In this document: positions 35,800 to 48,250 of the stretch, piece after piece | Layout of the letters: the number at the start of each line of letters is the position of its first letter | How positions within the stretch are numbered: position 1 is the stretch's first letter | NCBI GenBank assembly: GCA_036417435.1 | Contig: CM070909.1 | Location: 10,200,597-10,264,596 of the forward strand | From: Inia geoffrensis | Lineage: Eukaryota; Chordata; Mammalia; Artiodactyla; Iniidae | Reading direction: 5' to 3' | Length of the DNA stretch: 64,000 nucleotides | Translations under genes and position numbers: made by a program | Notes under the pieces: model-generated | Told to the model about the DNA's origin: nothing | Database searches by the model: none | Seen by the model: only the letters and a program-made list of their open reading frames with translations

Positions 35800-38700
35800 G
35801 TAGATTTTCTGATGCCCATTCTAAATGGTGTGAGGTGATAACCTCATTGTGGTTTTGATTTGCATTTGTCTAATAATTAGTGATGTTGAGCAGCTTTTCC
35901 TGTGCCTCTTGGCCATCTGTATGTCTTCTTTGGAGAAATGTCTGTTTAGGTCTTCTGCCCATTTTTGGATTGGGTTTTTTGTTTTTTTAATATTGGGCTG
36001 CATGAGCTGTTTATATATTTTGGAGATGAATCCTCTATCCATTGATTCTTTTGCAAATATTTTCTCCCATTCTGAGGGTTGTGTTTTCGTCTTGTTTGTA
36101 GTTTCCTTTGCTTTGCAAAAGCTTTTAAGTTTCATTAGGTCTCATTTGTTTATTTTTGTTTTTATTTCCATTACTCTAGGAGGTGGATCCAAAAAGATCT
36201 TGCTGTGATTTATGTCAAAGAGTGTTCTTCCTATGTTTTCCTCTAAGAGTTTTATACTGTCCAGTCTTACATTTAGGTCTCTAATCCATTTTGAGTTTAT
36301 TTTTGTGTATGGTGTTAGGGAGTGTTCTAATTTCATTTTTACCTGTAGCTGTGCAGTTTTCCCAGCACCACTTATTGAAGAGACTGTCTTTTTCCCATTG
36401 TATATCCTTGCCTCCTTTGTCATAGATTAGTTGACCACAGGTGCATGGGTTTATCTCTGGGCTTTCTATGCTGTTCCATTGATCTATGTTTCTGTTTTTG
36501 TGCCAGAACCATATTGTCTTGATTATTGTAGCTTTGTAGTATAGTCTGAAGTGAGGGAGTCTGATTCCTCCAGCTCCGTTTTTTTTCCCTCAAGACTGCT
36601 TTTGCTATTTGGGGTCTTTTGTGTCTCCATACAGATTTTAAGATTTTTTTGTTCTAGTTCTGTAAAAAATGCCATTGGTTATTTGATAGGGATTGCATTG
36701 AATCTGTATATCTCTCCATCAGTTTGTATCATCTTTAATTTCTTTCATCAGTGTCTTTGAGTTTCCAGCATACAGGTCTTTCGTCTCCCTACGTAGTTTT
36801 ATTCCTAGGTATTTTATTCTTTTTGTTGCAGTGGTAAATGGGAGTGTTTCCTTAGTTTCTCTTTCAGATTTTTCATCCTTAGTGTATAGGAATGCAAGAG
36901 ATTTCTGTGCATTAATTTTGCATCCTGCCACTTTACCAGATTCATTGATTGGCTCTAGTAGTTTTCTGGTGGCATCTTTAGGATTCTCTATGTATAGTAT
37001 CATGTCACCTGCAAACAGTGACAGTTTTACTTCTTTTTTTCCGATTTGTATTTCTTTTATTTCTTTTTCTTCTCTGATTGCCATTGCTAGGACTTCCAAA
37101 ACTATGTTGAATAATAGTGGTGAGAGTGGACATCCTTGTCTTGTTCCTGATCTTAGAGGAGATGCTTTCCGTTTTTCACCATTGAGAATGATGCTTGCTA
37201 TGGGTTTGTCATATATGGCCTTTATTATGTTGAGCTAGGTTCCCTCTTTGCCCACTTTCTGGTGAGTTTTTATCATAAATGGTTGTTGAATTTTGTCAAA
37301 AGCTTTTTCTGCATCTGTTGAGTCAATCATGGTGTATGATCCTTTTAATGTGTTGTTGGATTCTGTTTGCTGGTATTTTGTTGAGGATTTTTGCATCTAT
37401 ATTCATCAATGATATCAGTCTGTATTTTTCTTATTTTTTGTAGTATCTTTGTCTGGTTTTGGTATCAGGATGATGGTGGCCTCATAGAATGAGTTTGGGA
37501 GTGTTCCTGCCTCTGCAATTTTTTGGAAGAGTTTGAGAAGGATGGATGTAAGCTCTTCTCTACATGTTTGATAGAATTCACCTGTGATGCCATCTGGTCT
37601 TGGACTTTTTTGTTTGTTGGAAGATTTTTAATCACAGTTTCAATTTCATTACTTGTGATTGGTCTGTTTATATTTTCTATTTCTTCCTGGTTCAGTCTTG
37701 GGAGGTTATACCTTTCTAAGATTTTGTCCATTTCTTCCAGGTTGTCCATTTTTTTGGCATAGGGTTGCTTGTAGTAGTCTCTTAGGATGCTTTGTATTTC
37801 TGCAGTGTCTGTTGTAACTTCTCCTTTTTCATTTCTAATTTTATTGATTTGAGTCCTCTCCCTCTTTTTCTTGATGATTCTGGCTAACGGTTTATCAATT
37901 TTGTTTATCTTCTCAAAAAACTAGCTTTTACTTTTATTGATCTTTGTTATTGTTTTCCTTGTTTCTATTTCATTTATTTCTGCTCTGATCTTTATGATTT
38001 CTTTCCTTCTACTAACTTTGGGTTTTGTTTATTCTTCTTTCTCTAGTTCCTTCAGGTGTAAGGTTAGATTGTGTATTTGAGGTTTTTCTTGTTTCCTGAG
38101 GTAGGCTTGTATTGATATAAACTTCCCTCTTAGAACTGCTTTTGCTGCATCCCATAGGTTTTGGATTGTTGTGTTTTCATTGTCATTTGTCTCTAGGTAT
38201 TTTCTGATTTCCTCTTTGATTTCTTCAGTGATCTCTTGGTTATTTAGTAATGTATTGTTTAGCCTCCATGTGTTTGTGTTTTTTATGTTTTCTTCCCTGT
38301 AATTGTTTTCTAATCTCATAGCGTTGTGGTCAGAAAAGATGCTTGATATGATTTCAATTTTCTTAAATTCACTGAGGCTTGATGTGTGACCCAAGATGTG
38401 ATCTATCCTGAGAACGTTTCTTGAGAAGAAAGTGTAATCTTCTGTTTTTGGATGGAATGTCCTACAAATATCAATTAAATCTATCTGGCCTATTGTGTCA
38501 TTTAAAGCTTATGTTTTCTTATTAATTTTCTGTCTGGATGATCTGTCCATTGGTGTAAGTGAGGTGTTAAAGTCCCCCACTATTATTGTGTTACTGTCAA
38601 TTTCCTCTTTTATAGCTGTTAGCAGTTGCCATATATATTGAAGTGCTCCTGTGTTGGGTACATATGTATTTATAATTGTTATATCTTCTTCTTGGATTGA

Positions 38701-39003
38701 TTCCTTGAGCATTATGTAGTGTCCTTCCTTGTCTCCTGTAACAGTCTTTATTTTAAAGTCTATTTTATCTAATACGAGTATTGCTCCTCCAGCTTTCTTT
38801 TCATTTCCATTTGCATGGACTATCTTTTTCCATCCCCTCACTTTCAGTCTGTATGTGTCCCTAGGTCTGAAGTGGGTCTCTTGTAGACAGCATATATATG
38901 GGTCTTGTTTTGGTATCCATTCAGCGAGCCTGTATCTTTTGGTTGGAGCATTTAATCCATTCACATTTAAGGTAATTATTGATACGTATGTTCCTATTAC
39001 CAT
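35800..39003 (-). pseudogene. L1 ORF2 (endonuclease and reverse transcriptase), degenerate
   Basis: ORF2 normally provides the nicking endonuclease and reverse transcriptase for L1 movement. The N-terminal endonuclease reads well at 39003-38509 (ITLNVNGLNAPTKR, CCLQETHF, IIVGDFNT). After a stop, the rest of the endonuclease, with the SDHNAM box, continues at 38394-38029. The fragment at 37749-37465 lies before the catalytic core. The catalytic box within 37099-36719 reads FAGD where L1 has FADD, so one metal-binding Asp is lost. The C-terminal part continues to about 35.8 kb in pieces. The left boundary is approximate. Confidence 0.85.
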
Positions 39004-39061
39004 GTTCTTAATTGTTTTGGGTTTGTTTTTGTAGGTCCTTTTCGTCTCTTGTGTTTCCTAC

Positions 39062-39967
39062 TTAGAGAAGTTCCTTTAGCATTTGTTGTAGGGCTGGTTT
39101 AGTGGAGCTGAATTCTCTTAGCTTTTGCTTGTCTGTAAAGCTTTTGATATCTCCATCGAATCTGAATGAGATCCTTGCCCAGTAGAGTAATCTTGGTTGT
39201 AGGTTCTTCCCTTTCATCACTTTAAATATACCACGCCACTCACTTCTGGCTTTTAGAGTTTCTGCTGAGAAATCAGCTGTTAACCTTATGGGAGTTCCCT
39301 TGTATGTTATTTGTCGTTTTTCCCTTGCTGCTTTCAATAATTTTCCTTTGTCTTTAATTTTTGCCAATTTGATTACTATTTGTCTTGGCATGTTTCTCCT
39401 TGGGTTTATCCTGTATGAGACTCTCTGTGCTTCCTAGAGTTGGGTGGCTATTTCCTTTCCCATGTTAGGGAAGTTTTCAACTATAATCTCTTCAATACTT
39501 TCTCGGGTCCTTTCTCTCTCTCTTCTCCTTCTGGGACCCCTATAATGTGAATGTTGTTGTGTTTAATGTTGTCCCAGAGGTCTGTTAGGTTGTCTTCATT
39601 TCTTTTTATTCTTTTTTCTTTATTCTGTTCCACAGCAGTGAATTCCACCATTCTGTCTTCCAGCTCACTTATCCCTTCTTCTGTCTCAGTTATTCTGCTA
39701 TTGATTCCTTCTAGTGTAGTTTTCATTTCAGTTATTGTATTGTTCATTTCTGTTTGTTTGTTCTTTAATTCTTCTAGGTCTTTGTTAAACATTTCTTGCA
39801 TTTTCTCAATCTTTGCCTCCATTGTTTTTCCGAGGTCCTGGATCATCTTCACTATCATTATTCTGAATTCTTTTTCTGGAAGGTTGCCTATCTCCACTTC
39901 ATTTAGTTGTTTTTCTGGGGTTTTTATCTCGTTCCTTCATCTGGTACATAGCCCTCTGCCTTTTCAT
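39062..39967 (-). pseudogene. L1 ORF1 (RNA-binding chaperone), frameshifted
   Basis: L1 ORF1 protein is a trimeric coiled-coil RNA-binding protein that packages L1 RNA. Read on the - strand, the start is at 39967; a single-base frameshift near 39900 is followed by the coiled-coil part (39897-39481, rich in Glu, Lys and Met, with TEMKTTLEGINSRITETEEG) and the RNA-recognition motif start (HIIGVPEGEEREKG). After another break the C-terminal domain continues at 39391-39062 (MPRQIVIKLAKIKDKGKLLK to LQQMLKELL). No intact protein can be made. Confidence 0.85.
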
Positions 39968-40846
39968 TTTGTCTATCTTTCTGTGAATGTGGTTTTTGTT
40001 CCACAGGTTGCAGGATTGTAGTTCTTCTTGCTTCTGCTGTCTGCCCTCTGGTGGATGAGGCTATCTAAGAGGCTTGTGGAAGTTTCCTGATGGGAGGAAC
40101 TGGTGGTGGGTAGAGCGGGGTGTTGCTCTGGTGGGCAGAGCTCAGTAAAACTTTAATCCCCTTGTCTGCTGATGGGTGGGGCTGGGTTCCCTCCCTGTTG
40201 GTTGTTTGGTCTGAGGCGAGCCAACACTGGAGCCTATCCAGTCTCTTTGGTGGGGCTAATGGTGGACTCTGGGAGGGCTCACGCCAAGGAGCGCTTCCCA
40301 AAACTTCTGCCAGTGTCTTTGTCCTCACAGTGAGACACAGCCACCCCCCATCTCTGCAGGAGACCCTCCAACACTAGCAGGCACGTCTGGTTCCGTCTCC
40401 TATGGGGTCACTGCTCCTTCCCCTGGGTCCCGATGCACACATTACTCTGTGTGTGCCCTGCAAGAGTGGAGTCTCTGTTTCCCCAGTGTTGTCAAAGTCC
40501 TGCAATCAAATCCCCCTAACCTTCAAAGTCTGATTCTCTAGGAATTCCTCCTCCCGTTGCCGGACCCCCAGGTTGGGAAGCCTGAAGTGGGGCTCAGAAC
40601 CTTCACTCCAGTGGGTGGACTTCTGTGGTATAATTGTTCTCCACTTTGTGAGTCACCCACCCAGCAGTTATGGGATTTGATTTTATTGTGATTGCGCCCC
40701 TCCTGCTGTCTCATTGTGGCTTCTCCTTTGTCTTTGGCTGTGGGGTATCTTTTTTGGTGAGTTCCAGTGTCTTCCTGTCGATGATTGTTCAGCAATTTGT
40801 TGTGATTCTGGTGTTCTCACAACAGGGAGTGACCTAACTTATCCTT

Positions 40847-41620
40847 TAATACATTAAATGTAAGTAGATTAAATTATCAAAAGGCTGAAATTGGCATACA
40901 GCTATATAAAAGGAAGAAAGTGATCCAATGATACATTGTCATTTTTGATTCAAAGACGCAAGTAGGCTCGAAGTGAAAGGACAGAAAAAGGTATGCCATG
41001 AAACAGTAACCAAAAGAGAGCTAGAGGGCTTCCCTGGTGGCGCAGTGGTTGAGACTCCGCCTGCCTATGCAGGGGACACGGGTTCGTGCCCCAGTCCGGG
41101 AAGATCCCATATGCCACGGAGCGGCTGGGCCCGTGAGCCATGGCGGCTGAGCCTGCGCGTCCGGAGCCTGTGCTCCGCAACGGGAGAGGCCACAACAGTG
41201 AGAGGCCCGCATACCACAAAAAAAAAAAACCAGAAGTAAAAAGAGAGCTAGAATAACTATACTAATATGAGACAATACAGACTTTCAGACAAAAATTGTT
41301 ACTAGAGACCAAAAGACATAATGACAAAAGGTCAATCTATGAAGAAGAAATAGCGATTATAAATATATGCACCTAATAACAGGTCTGAAAAACAAGCAAA
41401 AAATGCACAATATTGAAGGAAGAAATAGACAATTCAACAATAATAGCTGTAGAATTTAACATCCCACTTTCAATAATGGATAGAACAACCACAAGGAAAA
41501 TCAACAAGGAAATAGACTTGAACAACAGTACATCTAACAGACATCCATGGAGCACTTCAACACCGAACAGCAGCAAAATCCATTTTCTCTAGTGCATATA
41601 AAACATTTTTCAGGATAGAA
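40847..41620 (+). mobile_element. Old L1 ORF2, right half (split by the 5.7-kb L1)
   Basis: It continues the text broken at 35095, including agtaaccaaaagagagctag, aaaattgttactagagacca, then tttcaataatggatagaaca. This is an endonuclease-side part of old L1 ORF2, with stops. Confidence 0.78.
41026..41238 (+). mobile_element. Young CHR-type SINE with 14-bp TSD, inside old L1
   Basis: Sense copy flanked by aaaagagagctaga at 41012-41025 and 41239-41252. The surrounding L1 text resumes without loss. Confidence 0.95.
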
Positions 41621-42610
41621 TATATGCTTTTCAACTTCAGAATCTCTATTTAGGTCCTTTAAAAACTTTGTCTCGTTACTGATATTCTCTATTTGATGAG
41701 ACATCATTTCCATACATTCTTCAGCTCTTTAGACATGATTTCTGTTAGCTCTTTGATCGTATTTAAAATAATTGACCCAAAGTCTTTATCTAGTAAGTAC
41801 AACATCTGGGCTTCGTCAGGGCCTCCTTTCTTTCTTTCTTCCTTCCTTTCTTTCTCTTTCTTTCTGGCTGTGTCAGGTCTTCATTGCTGCATGCGGGCTT
41901 TCTCTAGTTGCAGTGAGCCAGGGGCTACTCTTTGTTGCAGTAAGTGGGCTTCTCATTTCTCATTGCGGTGGCTTCTCGTTGCGGAGCATGGGCTCTAGCC
42001 ACATGGGCTTCAGTAGTTGCGGCACGCGGGCTCAGTAGTTGTGGCACGTGGGCTCAGTAGTTGTGGCTCGAGGGCTGTAGAGTGCAGGCTCAGTAGTTGT
42101 GGCACACGGGCTTAGTTGCTCCGTGGCATGTGGGATCTTCCTGGACCAGGGCTCGAACCCATGTCCCCTGCACTGGCAGGCGGATTCTTAACCACTGCAC
42201 CACTAGGGAAATCCCAGAGATTGTTTTTTTTTTCCCCCCTGTGTATAGGTGATACTTTCTTGATTCTCATAATTTTTTTTAATTAAACATCTCAAATCAT
42301 AATATGTGGCAGCTCGGGAAAGCAGATTCTCCTGCCTCCTCAGGGTTTATCATTTTGCAACTTCTTAGACTAGTTATTTGTTCAGTGACTTTTTCAAGTA
42401 ATTCCAAAGAATTGTTCAGTGTCAGAGTTTTTCAAAGTCCCTATGGATATCTCACGCCTCAGCTTTTCTTGTTAAGCTTTCTGGTTAGTCTACTGTGTGT
42501 GTCAACATCTCAGGCATCTGTGATGTTGAAACATTCCGGAAAAGCTCTTCCCTCCCTCCCTAAGGTGGTTAGTACCAGGCAAGCTTGTGTGAAGTTGAAT
42601 AAAGAGCCTT
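41621..42610 (-). mobile_element. Old L1 5' UTR-like sequence, antisense, with a SINE inside
   Basis: The flanks of the SINE (for example gatttctgttagctctttga and cctgcctcctcagggttta) resemble the antisense 5' end of an old L1. Assignment is weak on the right side. Confidence 0.4.
41826..42214 (-). mobile_element. Older long CHR-type SINE
   Basis: Antisense copy with a (TTTC)n-like tail at the left, several 'cagtagttgtggc' units and the inverted tRNA-like head at the right. Confidence 0.88.
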
Positions 42611-42615
42611 TCCAG

Positions 42616-42834
42616 GGGTTTCCCTGGTGGCGCAGTGGTTGAGAGTCCGCCTGCCGATGCAGGTGACGCGGGTTCGTGCCCCGGTCTGGGAGAATCCCAC
42701 ATGCCGCGGAGCGGCTGGGCCCGTGAGCCATGATCGCCGGAGCCTGCGGGTCCGGAGCCTGTGCTCTGCAACGAGAGAGGCCACAACAGTGAGAGGCCCG
42801 CGTACTGCAAAAAAAAAAACAAAAAAAAAACAAA
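42616..42834 (+). mobile_element. Young CHR-type SINE with 15-bp TSD
   Basis: Sense copy flanked by aaagagcctttccag at 42601-42615 and 42835-42849, with an A-rich tail interrupted by C. Confidence 0.95.
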
Positions 42835-43237
42835 AAAGAGCCTTTCCAGTGGTATTACAGGGAACCCCTAGCAGGTAGATCAAATAATGACGTTTCTTTG
42901 GGAATGAGATCCTTTCTGCTCCCTGCCAGTATTAGAAGTGCAGGCTGTTATTTTAAGGCTGCCATGGAACTGGGGGGATGGGACTAAGGTAAGTTAAAAT
43001 GCCACAAAACTCATTGCTGTTACCAGGGTTCAGCTCTTTTTCTTAACTAAATGTTCCTTGGATTGCTGGAAGCCTTAGGTTAATTTTGAATTCTCGAGCT
43101 GATTTGGACCATCCTTGCCAGGCCTTTTTGGTTGCATTTATGGAGGGGACAAACTTTCGGAGGTTCTTACTGTATGATTTTTGCTGAAATCACCTTAATT
43201 AGGCCTTTTTGCTCTCATTATTTCTTTCATTCATTCG

Positions 43238-43453
43238 TTTTTTTTTGTTTGTTTGTTTTTTGCGGTACGCGGGCCTCTCACTGTTGTGGCCCCTCCCATC
43301 GCGGAGCACAGGCTCCGGACGCGCAGGCTCAGCGGCCATGGCTCATGGGCCCAGCCGGTCTGCGGCATGTGGGATCTTACCTGACCGGGGCATGAACCCA
43401 TGTCCTCTGCATCGGCAGGCGGACTCTCAACCACTGTGCCACCAGGGAAGCCC
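43238..43453 (-). mobile_element. Young CHR-type SINE
   Basis: Full-length antisense copy with a T-rich left end (tttttttttgtttgtttg). Confidence 0.93.
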
Positions 43454-44857
43454 CATTCCTATTTATTAAACGCCTACCACACCCAGACACTGTTCTAAGA
43501 GGCCTGAGGATATAGTGTGTTCTTCCCTGGGGCTCACATGTTATATAACCACAGTAATAAAATAGTGGCTGGTGGTATAATGCAATTTTATCCAGTATCT
43601 TGCTGTGAAGAATTTGTGTCCTGTTGGTTAAGTGGTCAACAAAAACGTATTGAACGCTTACTATGTGCCCAGCATCGCTGACTTTCCAGGAAAACTTTTG
43701 TTCCACTCTCACATAAATCCCTTATAGTCTACTTCTCCAGAAGGAAGGTTATACTTCACAGGAAGCACTTAACATCTGTTCTGCTACCTCTCCCCCTCCT
43801 CCCCCTCCCCCAAATAGTCCAGTCAGATTCAAAAAGAGTGGTTTAGTATGGATAAGACAGTGCCTCATAGTCAAAATAATATGGTTAGGCCTGAGGAGGA
43901 AGGTCCTGACTTTCAAAAAAGAAGATTTTCTTTTGTTGAGGCGGGGTCGGGGGGGGGTGGGGGTGGACGGTAAAGGATTTAAAGTTAAAAAGTAAGAGTG
44001 ATAAAGGCATAATGAAAACCTGTATGAAAGAGATTCCCTGAAACTTCTCAATTACACACTGTACTCCTTTGAACTTTTCCTTATAACTCTAACCCAGCCC
44101 ACAGGTCTGTCTTCGAAATGAGTAATACCTGTAGCATGCTTTAGGTACTAAATCATATGCTATTCAAGGCATTTCTTTAGTATTTTTGTTATTAGACTTT
44201 TTGTGTTTATCTTATGTTATGAAATATTTTCTTTGAAGTCAAAGAAAACGTCTTCAAATATTTCCCCTATTGTCTGAGATGCTGAAGGTGTTTTATATAT
44301 ATAAATCAAATGCACACATGCACACACCATTTATAATTGGCTCTTCAGGGTCAGCTGGCCGACTGGACACTAGCTACAAACACAGTCACACTCTGAGGCA
44401 CTGATTGGGGTTAGGGCTTCAACATATGAATTTTGAGGGGACAGAATCCATTCTATAACATTGATCAATAGGTATTTCTTGAAAAAAAGTCCTTTTCCCA
44501 AGTATAACCTGAGCACGTGATCTCTCTGTTTCTCCTTTGCCTCTTTTATTAGGAACTTTCTGTTTTCTTTCACTTCTTGCTTAGGAAACTAAATGCTGGT
44601 TCAGGTACTGTCAAAGCTTGGGTGGGGTTGGGTGGCAACTGCACTTGCCCTGATGCATTCATATTTGAACGTTGACATATTGCATAGTTCACTTGAATGG
44701 GTTTGGAAAAGAAAGAATTGAGTCAATAATTAGTAGGGAAGGGTGGAGGAGACCGAGAGGTAAGCAAGGAGTGGCTCCAGCTCCGGGTGGTTTATCCCCT
44801 TCCTTTTCCACAGTAGTATGACTTGCTTTGGTTACTTCCTGCTCTCCAGAGGTGGAG

Positions 44858-44918
44858 TCAGTTAGGCTTCTGCAGAGGAGCTGGTATTACTGGAGCTGGG
44901 CGATTCTCCGTACACAGA
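44858..44918 (+). repeat. 61-bp direct repeat, copy 1
   Basis: It begins tcagttaggcttctgcagag and ends tacacaga. It matches 45836-45896 with one mismatch (G here, T there). The flanking bases differ. Confidence 0.9.
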
Positions 44919-45835
44919 TCAGCAGACCTACAGTGGGACAGAAACAGGCCTTTCTCTGCTGGCTTCCTCTGGAATGAGGAGAGCAGAAAGCTGGCTTGCT
45001 GAGAATATCATAGTACTAATGTGTATCCTAGGAGACTACCAAGTAAAGAGAGCTACTCACATTTTGGACAGCAAAGTATTCAAAGAAAATGTTAGCAGAT
45101 GGAAGACCAAAGAATATGTGTGAAAAAGTGGAAATAATCTGGAAATGAGAAAATAACATCCTGGAGCAGAAGGGTGTGGGACAAAATATAAAATATATAG
45201 AAAAGGATCAGGAAAGCTGGGATGAAATAAAGAAAAAAAATTCCAAACGCACCAGGACAAATTTTTTCCTTAGTTGTACTGAGTACTTATTACCACTATA
45301 TATATATTTTTTGAGGATGAATAGGAAATTTTTACGAGTACCCCTTAGTTATGCCTAAGATAATACATAGAACACTATAGTAAGCTATTAAGATAATAAG
45401 ATAATCTATAATTATATGATATACTATTGATATAATTCTTACTCCAGAAATACTTTTATTGTTTACAGTAAAAGGTCCGTGGACAAGAACTCTTTCAGAT
45501 AGTATATTATGACATCTATTTAGGCTAACACCCTCAAGTCAGGACTCTAATACCCAAACAAAACCAAGTGAGCTAAGTCTTTACAAAATACCCTTTAACA
45601 CAGCTGCATTTTCTGTTTGTACCACATGATATGCCAACCATAAGACTTTATGCAGCCTAACTTTTGGAGATTTTTACACCCTCAACATTTTCCCCCCCCA
45701 AATTCCAGGCATATTATCAGGCTGTTAACTACATTTACATAGATTTTAAAATGGATCAGAAAAGAAAGAAATAATTGGTGGGCCAATTTGACTGACAAGA
45801 GTGGTAAAGGAAAGTAAACAACTTCCAACGGAAGA

Positions 45836-45896
45836 TCAGTTAGGCTTCTGCAGAGGAGCTGGTATTACTGGAGCTGGGCGATTCTCCTTACACAGA
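45836..45896 (+). repeat. 61-bp direct repeat, copy 2
   Basis: 60 of 61 bases are identical to 44858-44918, 978 bp away and in the same orientation. Confidence 0.9.
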
Positions 45897-46656
45897 AAAC
45901 AGAGACAGAGTGACGGACAAAGGAGAGACAGAACTTGCCAAAATCAAGCTTCCATCATGTTCCTACCACATGCCAGTGTTACGGGCAAACCACATTCATG
46001 GGGACTTCAGGGAGTGTTTATGCTCTGGAGTTTATTCAAATTCAGCTGCAGTTTGATTGAAATTGAGAGCAGAAATGGAGAGGTTTCCTGATTTTAACTC
46101 AAAGTAGTGTATTTGGGCTATATTAGTATTAATATAATACTTAACTAGTGAAGCATGTTTGAAGTTTCTTTTTCTCCCCAACCTTACTGAGATATAATGG
46201 ATAAATAACAATGTGTATGATGAAGGCATATAATGTGACGATTTGATAAATGTATATGTTGGTAAATGATTACCACAATAATTATCATTTTGTGTGTATA
46301 CAGTGAGAATATTTAAGATCTGTTCTCTTTGCGAATTTCAAATAGACAATACTGTATTGCTAACTATAGTCATCATGCTGTACATTACATCCCCAGAACT
46401 TATTCATCTTATAACTGAAAATTTGTACCCTTTGACCAACATCTCCCCATTTCTCCTACTCCCCAGCTCCTGGCAACCACCATTTTACTCTGTGTCTATG
46501 AGTTTGCGTTTTTCAGATTCCACACATAATTGAGATAACACAGTATTTGTCTCTCTCCGTCTGACATTTCACTTAGCGTAGTGCCCTCAAGGTACATCCG
46601 TGACATCTCAAATGGCAGGTTTTCCTTCTTTTTATGGCTGAAAGTATTCCACTGTA

Positions 46657-46657
<1 letters not shown>

Positions 46658-46708
<51 letters not shown>
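46658..46708. repeat. (TA)n microsatellite inside L1
   Basis: About 20 TA units at the point where L1 3' UTRs carry an atgtgtatata stretch. Confidence 0.9.
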
Positions 46709-46710
<2 letters not shown>

Positions 46711-47155
46711 ACATTTTCTACATCCATTTATCCACTGATGGGCACTTAGGTTGTTTCCATGTCTTGGCTGTTGTGAATAATGCTGTGCTGAGCATAGGGG
46801 TCCAGATGAACTTTAGCGATAGTGATTTCATTTCCTTTTGATATATGTGGTATATATAAGTGGGATTGCTCAATCATATGGTAGTTCTACTTTTAATTTT
46901 TTGAGGAACCTCCATACTGTTTTCCATAGTGGCTGCACCAATTTACATTCCCATCTACAGTGAACAAGGGTTCCCATTTTTCCACGTTTTTGCCAACACT
47001 TGTTATGCCTTTTTGATAGTAGCTATCCTAACAGGTGTGAGACAATATCTCATTGCAGTTTTGATTTGCATTTCACTGAAGATTTGTGATGTTGAACACC
47101 TTTTCATGTACCTGTTGGCCGTTTCTATGTCTTTGGGAAAATGTCTATTCAGGTC

Positions 47156-47163
<8 letters not shown>

Positions 47164-47187
<24 letters not shown>

Positions 47188-47296
47188 GGCCGCACTGCAC
47201 AGCTTGTGGGATCTTAGCTCCCTGACCCGGGATCAAACCCGTGTCCCCTGCAGTGGAAGTGTGGAGTCCTAACCACTGGACCACCAGGGAATTCCC
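47164..47296 (-). mobile_element. Short CHR-1-like SINE inside L1
   Basis: Antisense copy with a 23-base T run and the inverted ggaattccc head. The near-matching tcctttgccc and tcttttgccc flank it. Confidence 0.9.
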
Positions 47297-48250
47297 TCTT
47301 TTGCCCATTTTTTAAATTGAATTGTTTTTGCTATTTTGCTAGTTGTATAAGTTCCTATATATAGTGGATATTCATTCTTTATCAGTTTGCAGATATTTTC
47401 TCCCGTTCCATAGGTTGCCTTTTTATTTTGTTGATTATTTCTTTTGCTGTGAAGAAACTATTTCATTGGATGTATTGTTTATTTTTGCTTTTGTTACTTA
47501 TGCTTTGGGTGTCATATCCAAAAAATTATTGCTAAGACCAAAGTCAATGAGCTTTTCCGCTATGTTTTCTTATAGGAATGTATGGCTTCAGATCTTACAT
47601 TTAAGTCTTTAATTAATTTTAATTTTTGTGAGTGTCATAAGACAGCATTCCAATTTCGTTCTTTTGCAGGTGAGTATCCAGTTTTCCCAACACCATTTGA
47701 AAAGACTATATCTTTCCCAGTGCGTATTCTTGGATCCCTTGCCAAATATTAGTTGACTGTATATGCATGGGCTTATTTCTGGGCTCTCAATTCAGTTTCA
47801 TTGGTCTATGTGTCTGTTTTTATGTTAGTACTAGACTGTTTTGTTTGCTATAGCTTTGTAATGTAGTTTAAAAATCAGAACGTGTGATGCCTCCAGCTTT
47901 GTTCTTCTTTCTCAAGATTGCTTTGGCTATTTGGGGTCTTCTGTGGTTTCATATGAATTTTAGGAGTGTTTGTTCTATTGCTATAAAAGTGCCACTGGAA
48001 CTTTGCTAAAGATCACATTGAATCTACAGATTGCTTTGGATAGTGTGGGCATTTTGATAATATTAATAATTCTGATCCATGTATATGAGCTATCTTTCCC
48101 TTTATTTGTGTCTTCTTCAATTTCTTTCATTAATGTCTTATAGTTTTCAGTGTACAGATCTTTCACCTCCTTAGTTAAATTTATTGCTATGTATTTTATT
48201 GCTTTAGATGCTGCTGTAAATGGGATTGTTTCATTTTTTTTAGATAATTT

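Larger units (their letters stand above)
35110..40832 (-). mobile_element. Nearly full-length L1 retrotransposon with TSD, inactivated
   Basis: A 5.72-kb element on the - strand flanked by a perfect 14-bp duplication, cctaacttatcctt, at 35096-35109 and 40833-40846. From its 5' end (right) it has a GC-richer 5' UTR (40832 to about 39968), ORF1 (about 39967-39062), a short spacer, ORF2 (39003 to roughly 35.8 kb) and a 3' UTR with a decayed A-rich tail. It has the full cetartiodactyl L1 layout, but both ORFs carry frameshifts and stops and the RT motif is mutated, so it cannot now move on its own. Confidence 0.93.
43454..46159. other. Intergenic, mostly unrecognised
   Basis: It holds a G-rich stretch (43943-43970), L2/MIR-like traces near 43460-43680, and a 61-bp direct repeat (44858-44918 and 45836-45896). 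No gene or nameable repeat was found in most of it. Confidence 0.5.
46160..48250 (-). mobile_element. 5'-truncated old L1 (3' UTR and ORF2 C-terminal part)
   Basis: Antisense L1 with the 3' UTR (ccttactgagatataatgga, then ctgtacattacatccccaga) followed by ORF2 sequence (caggtgtgagacaatatctc, then cttctttctcaagattgctt). It is broken by stops and by a SINE at 47164. Confidence 0.85.

Noticed and set aside
35110..40832. An active L1 source element
   Set aside because: ORF1 and ORF2 are frameshifted and the RT box lacks a catalytic Asp.
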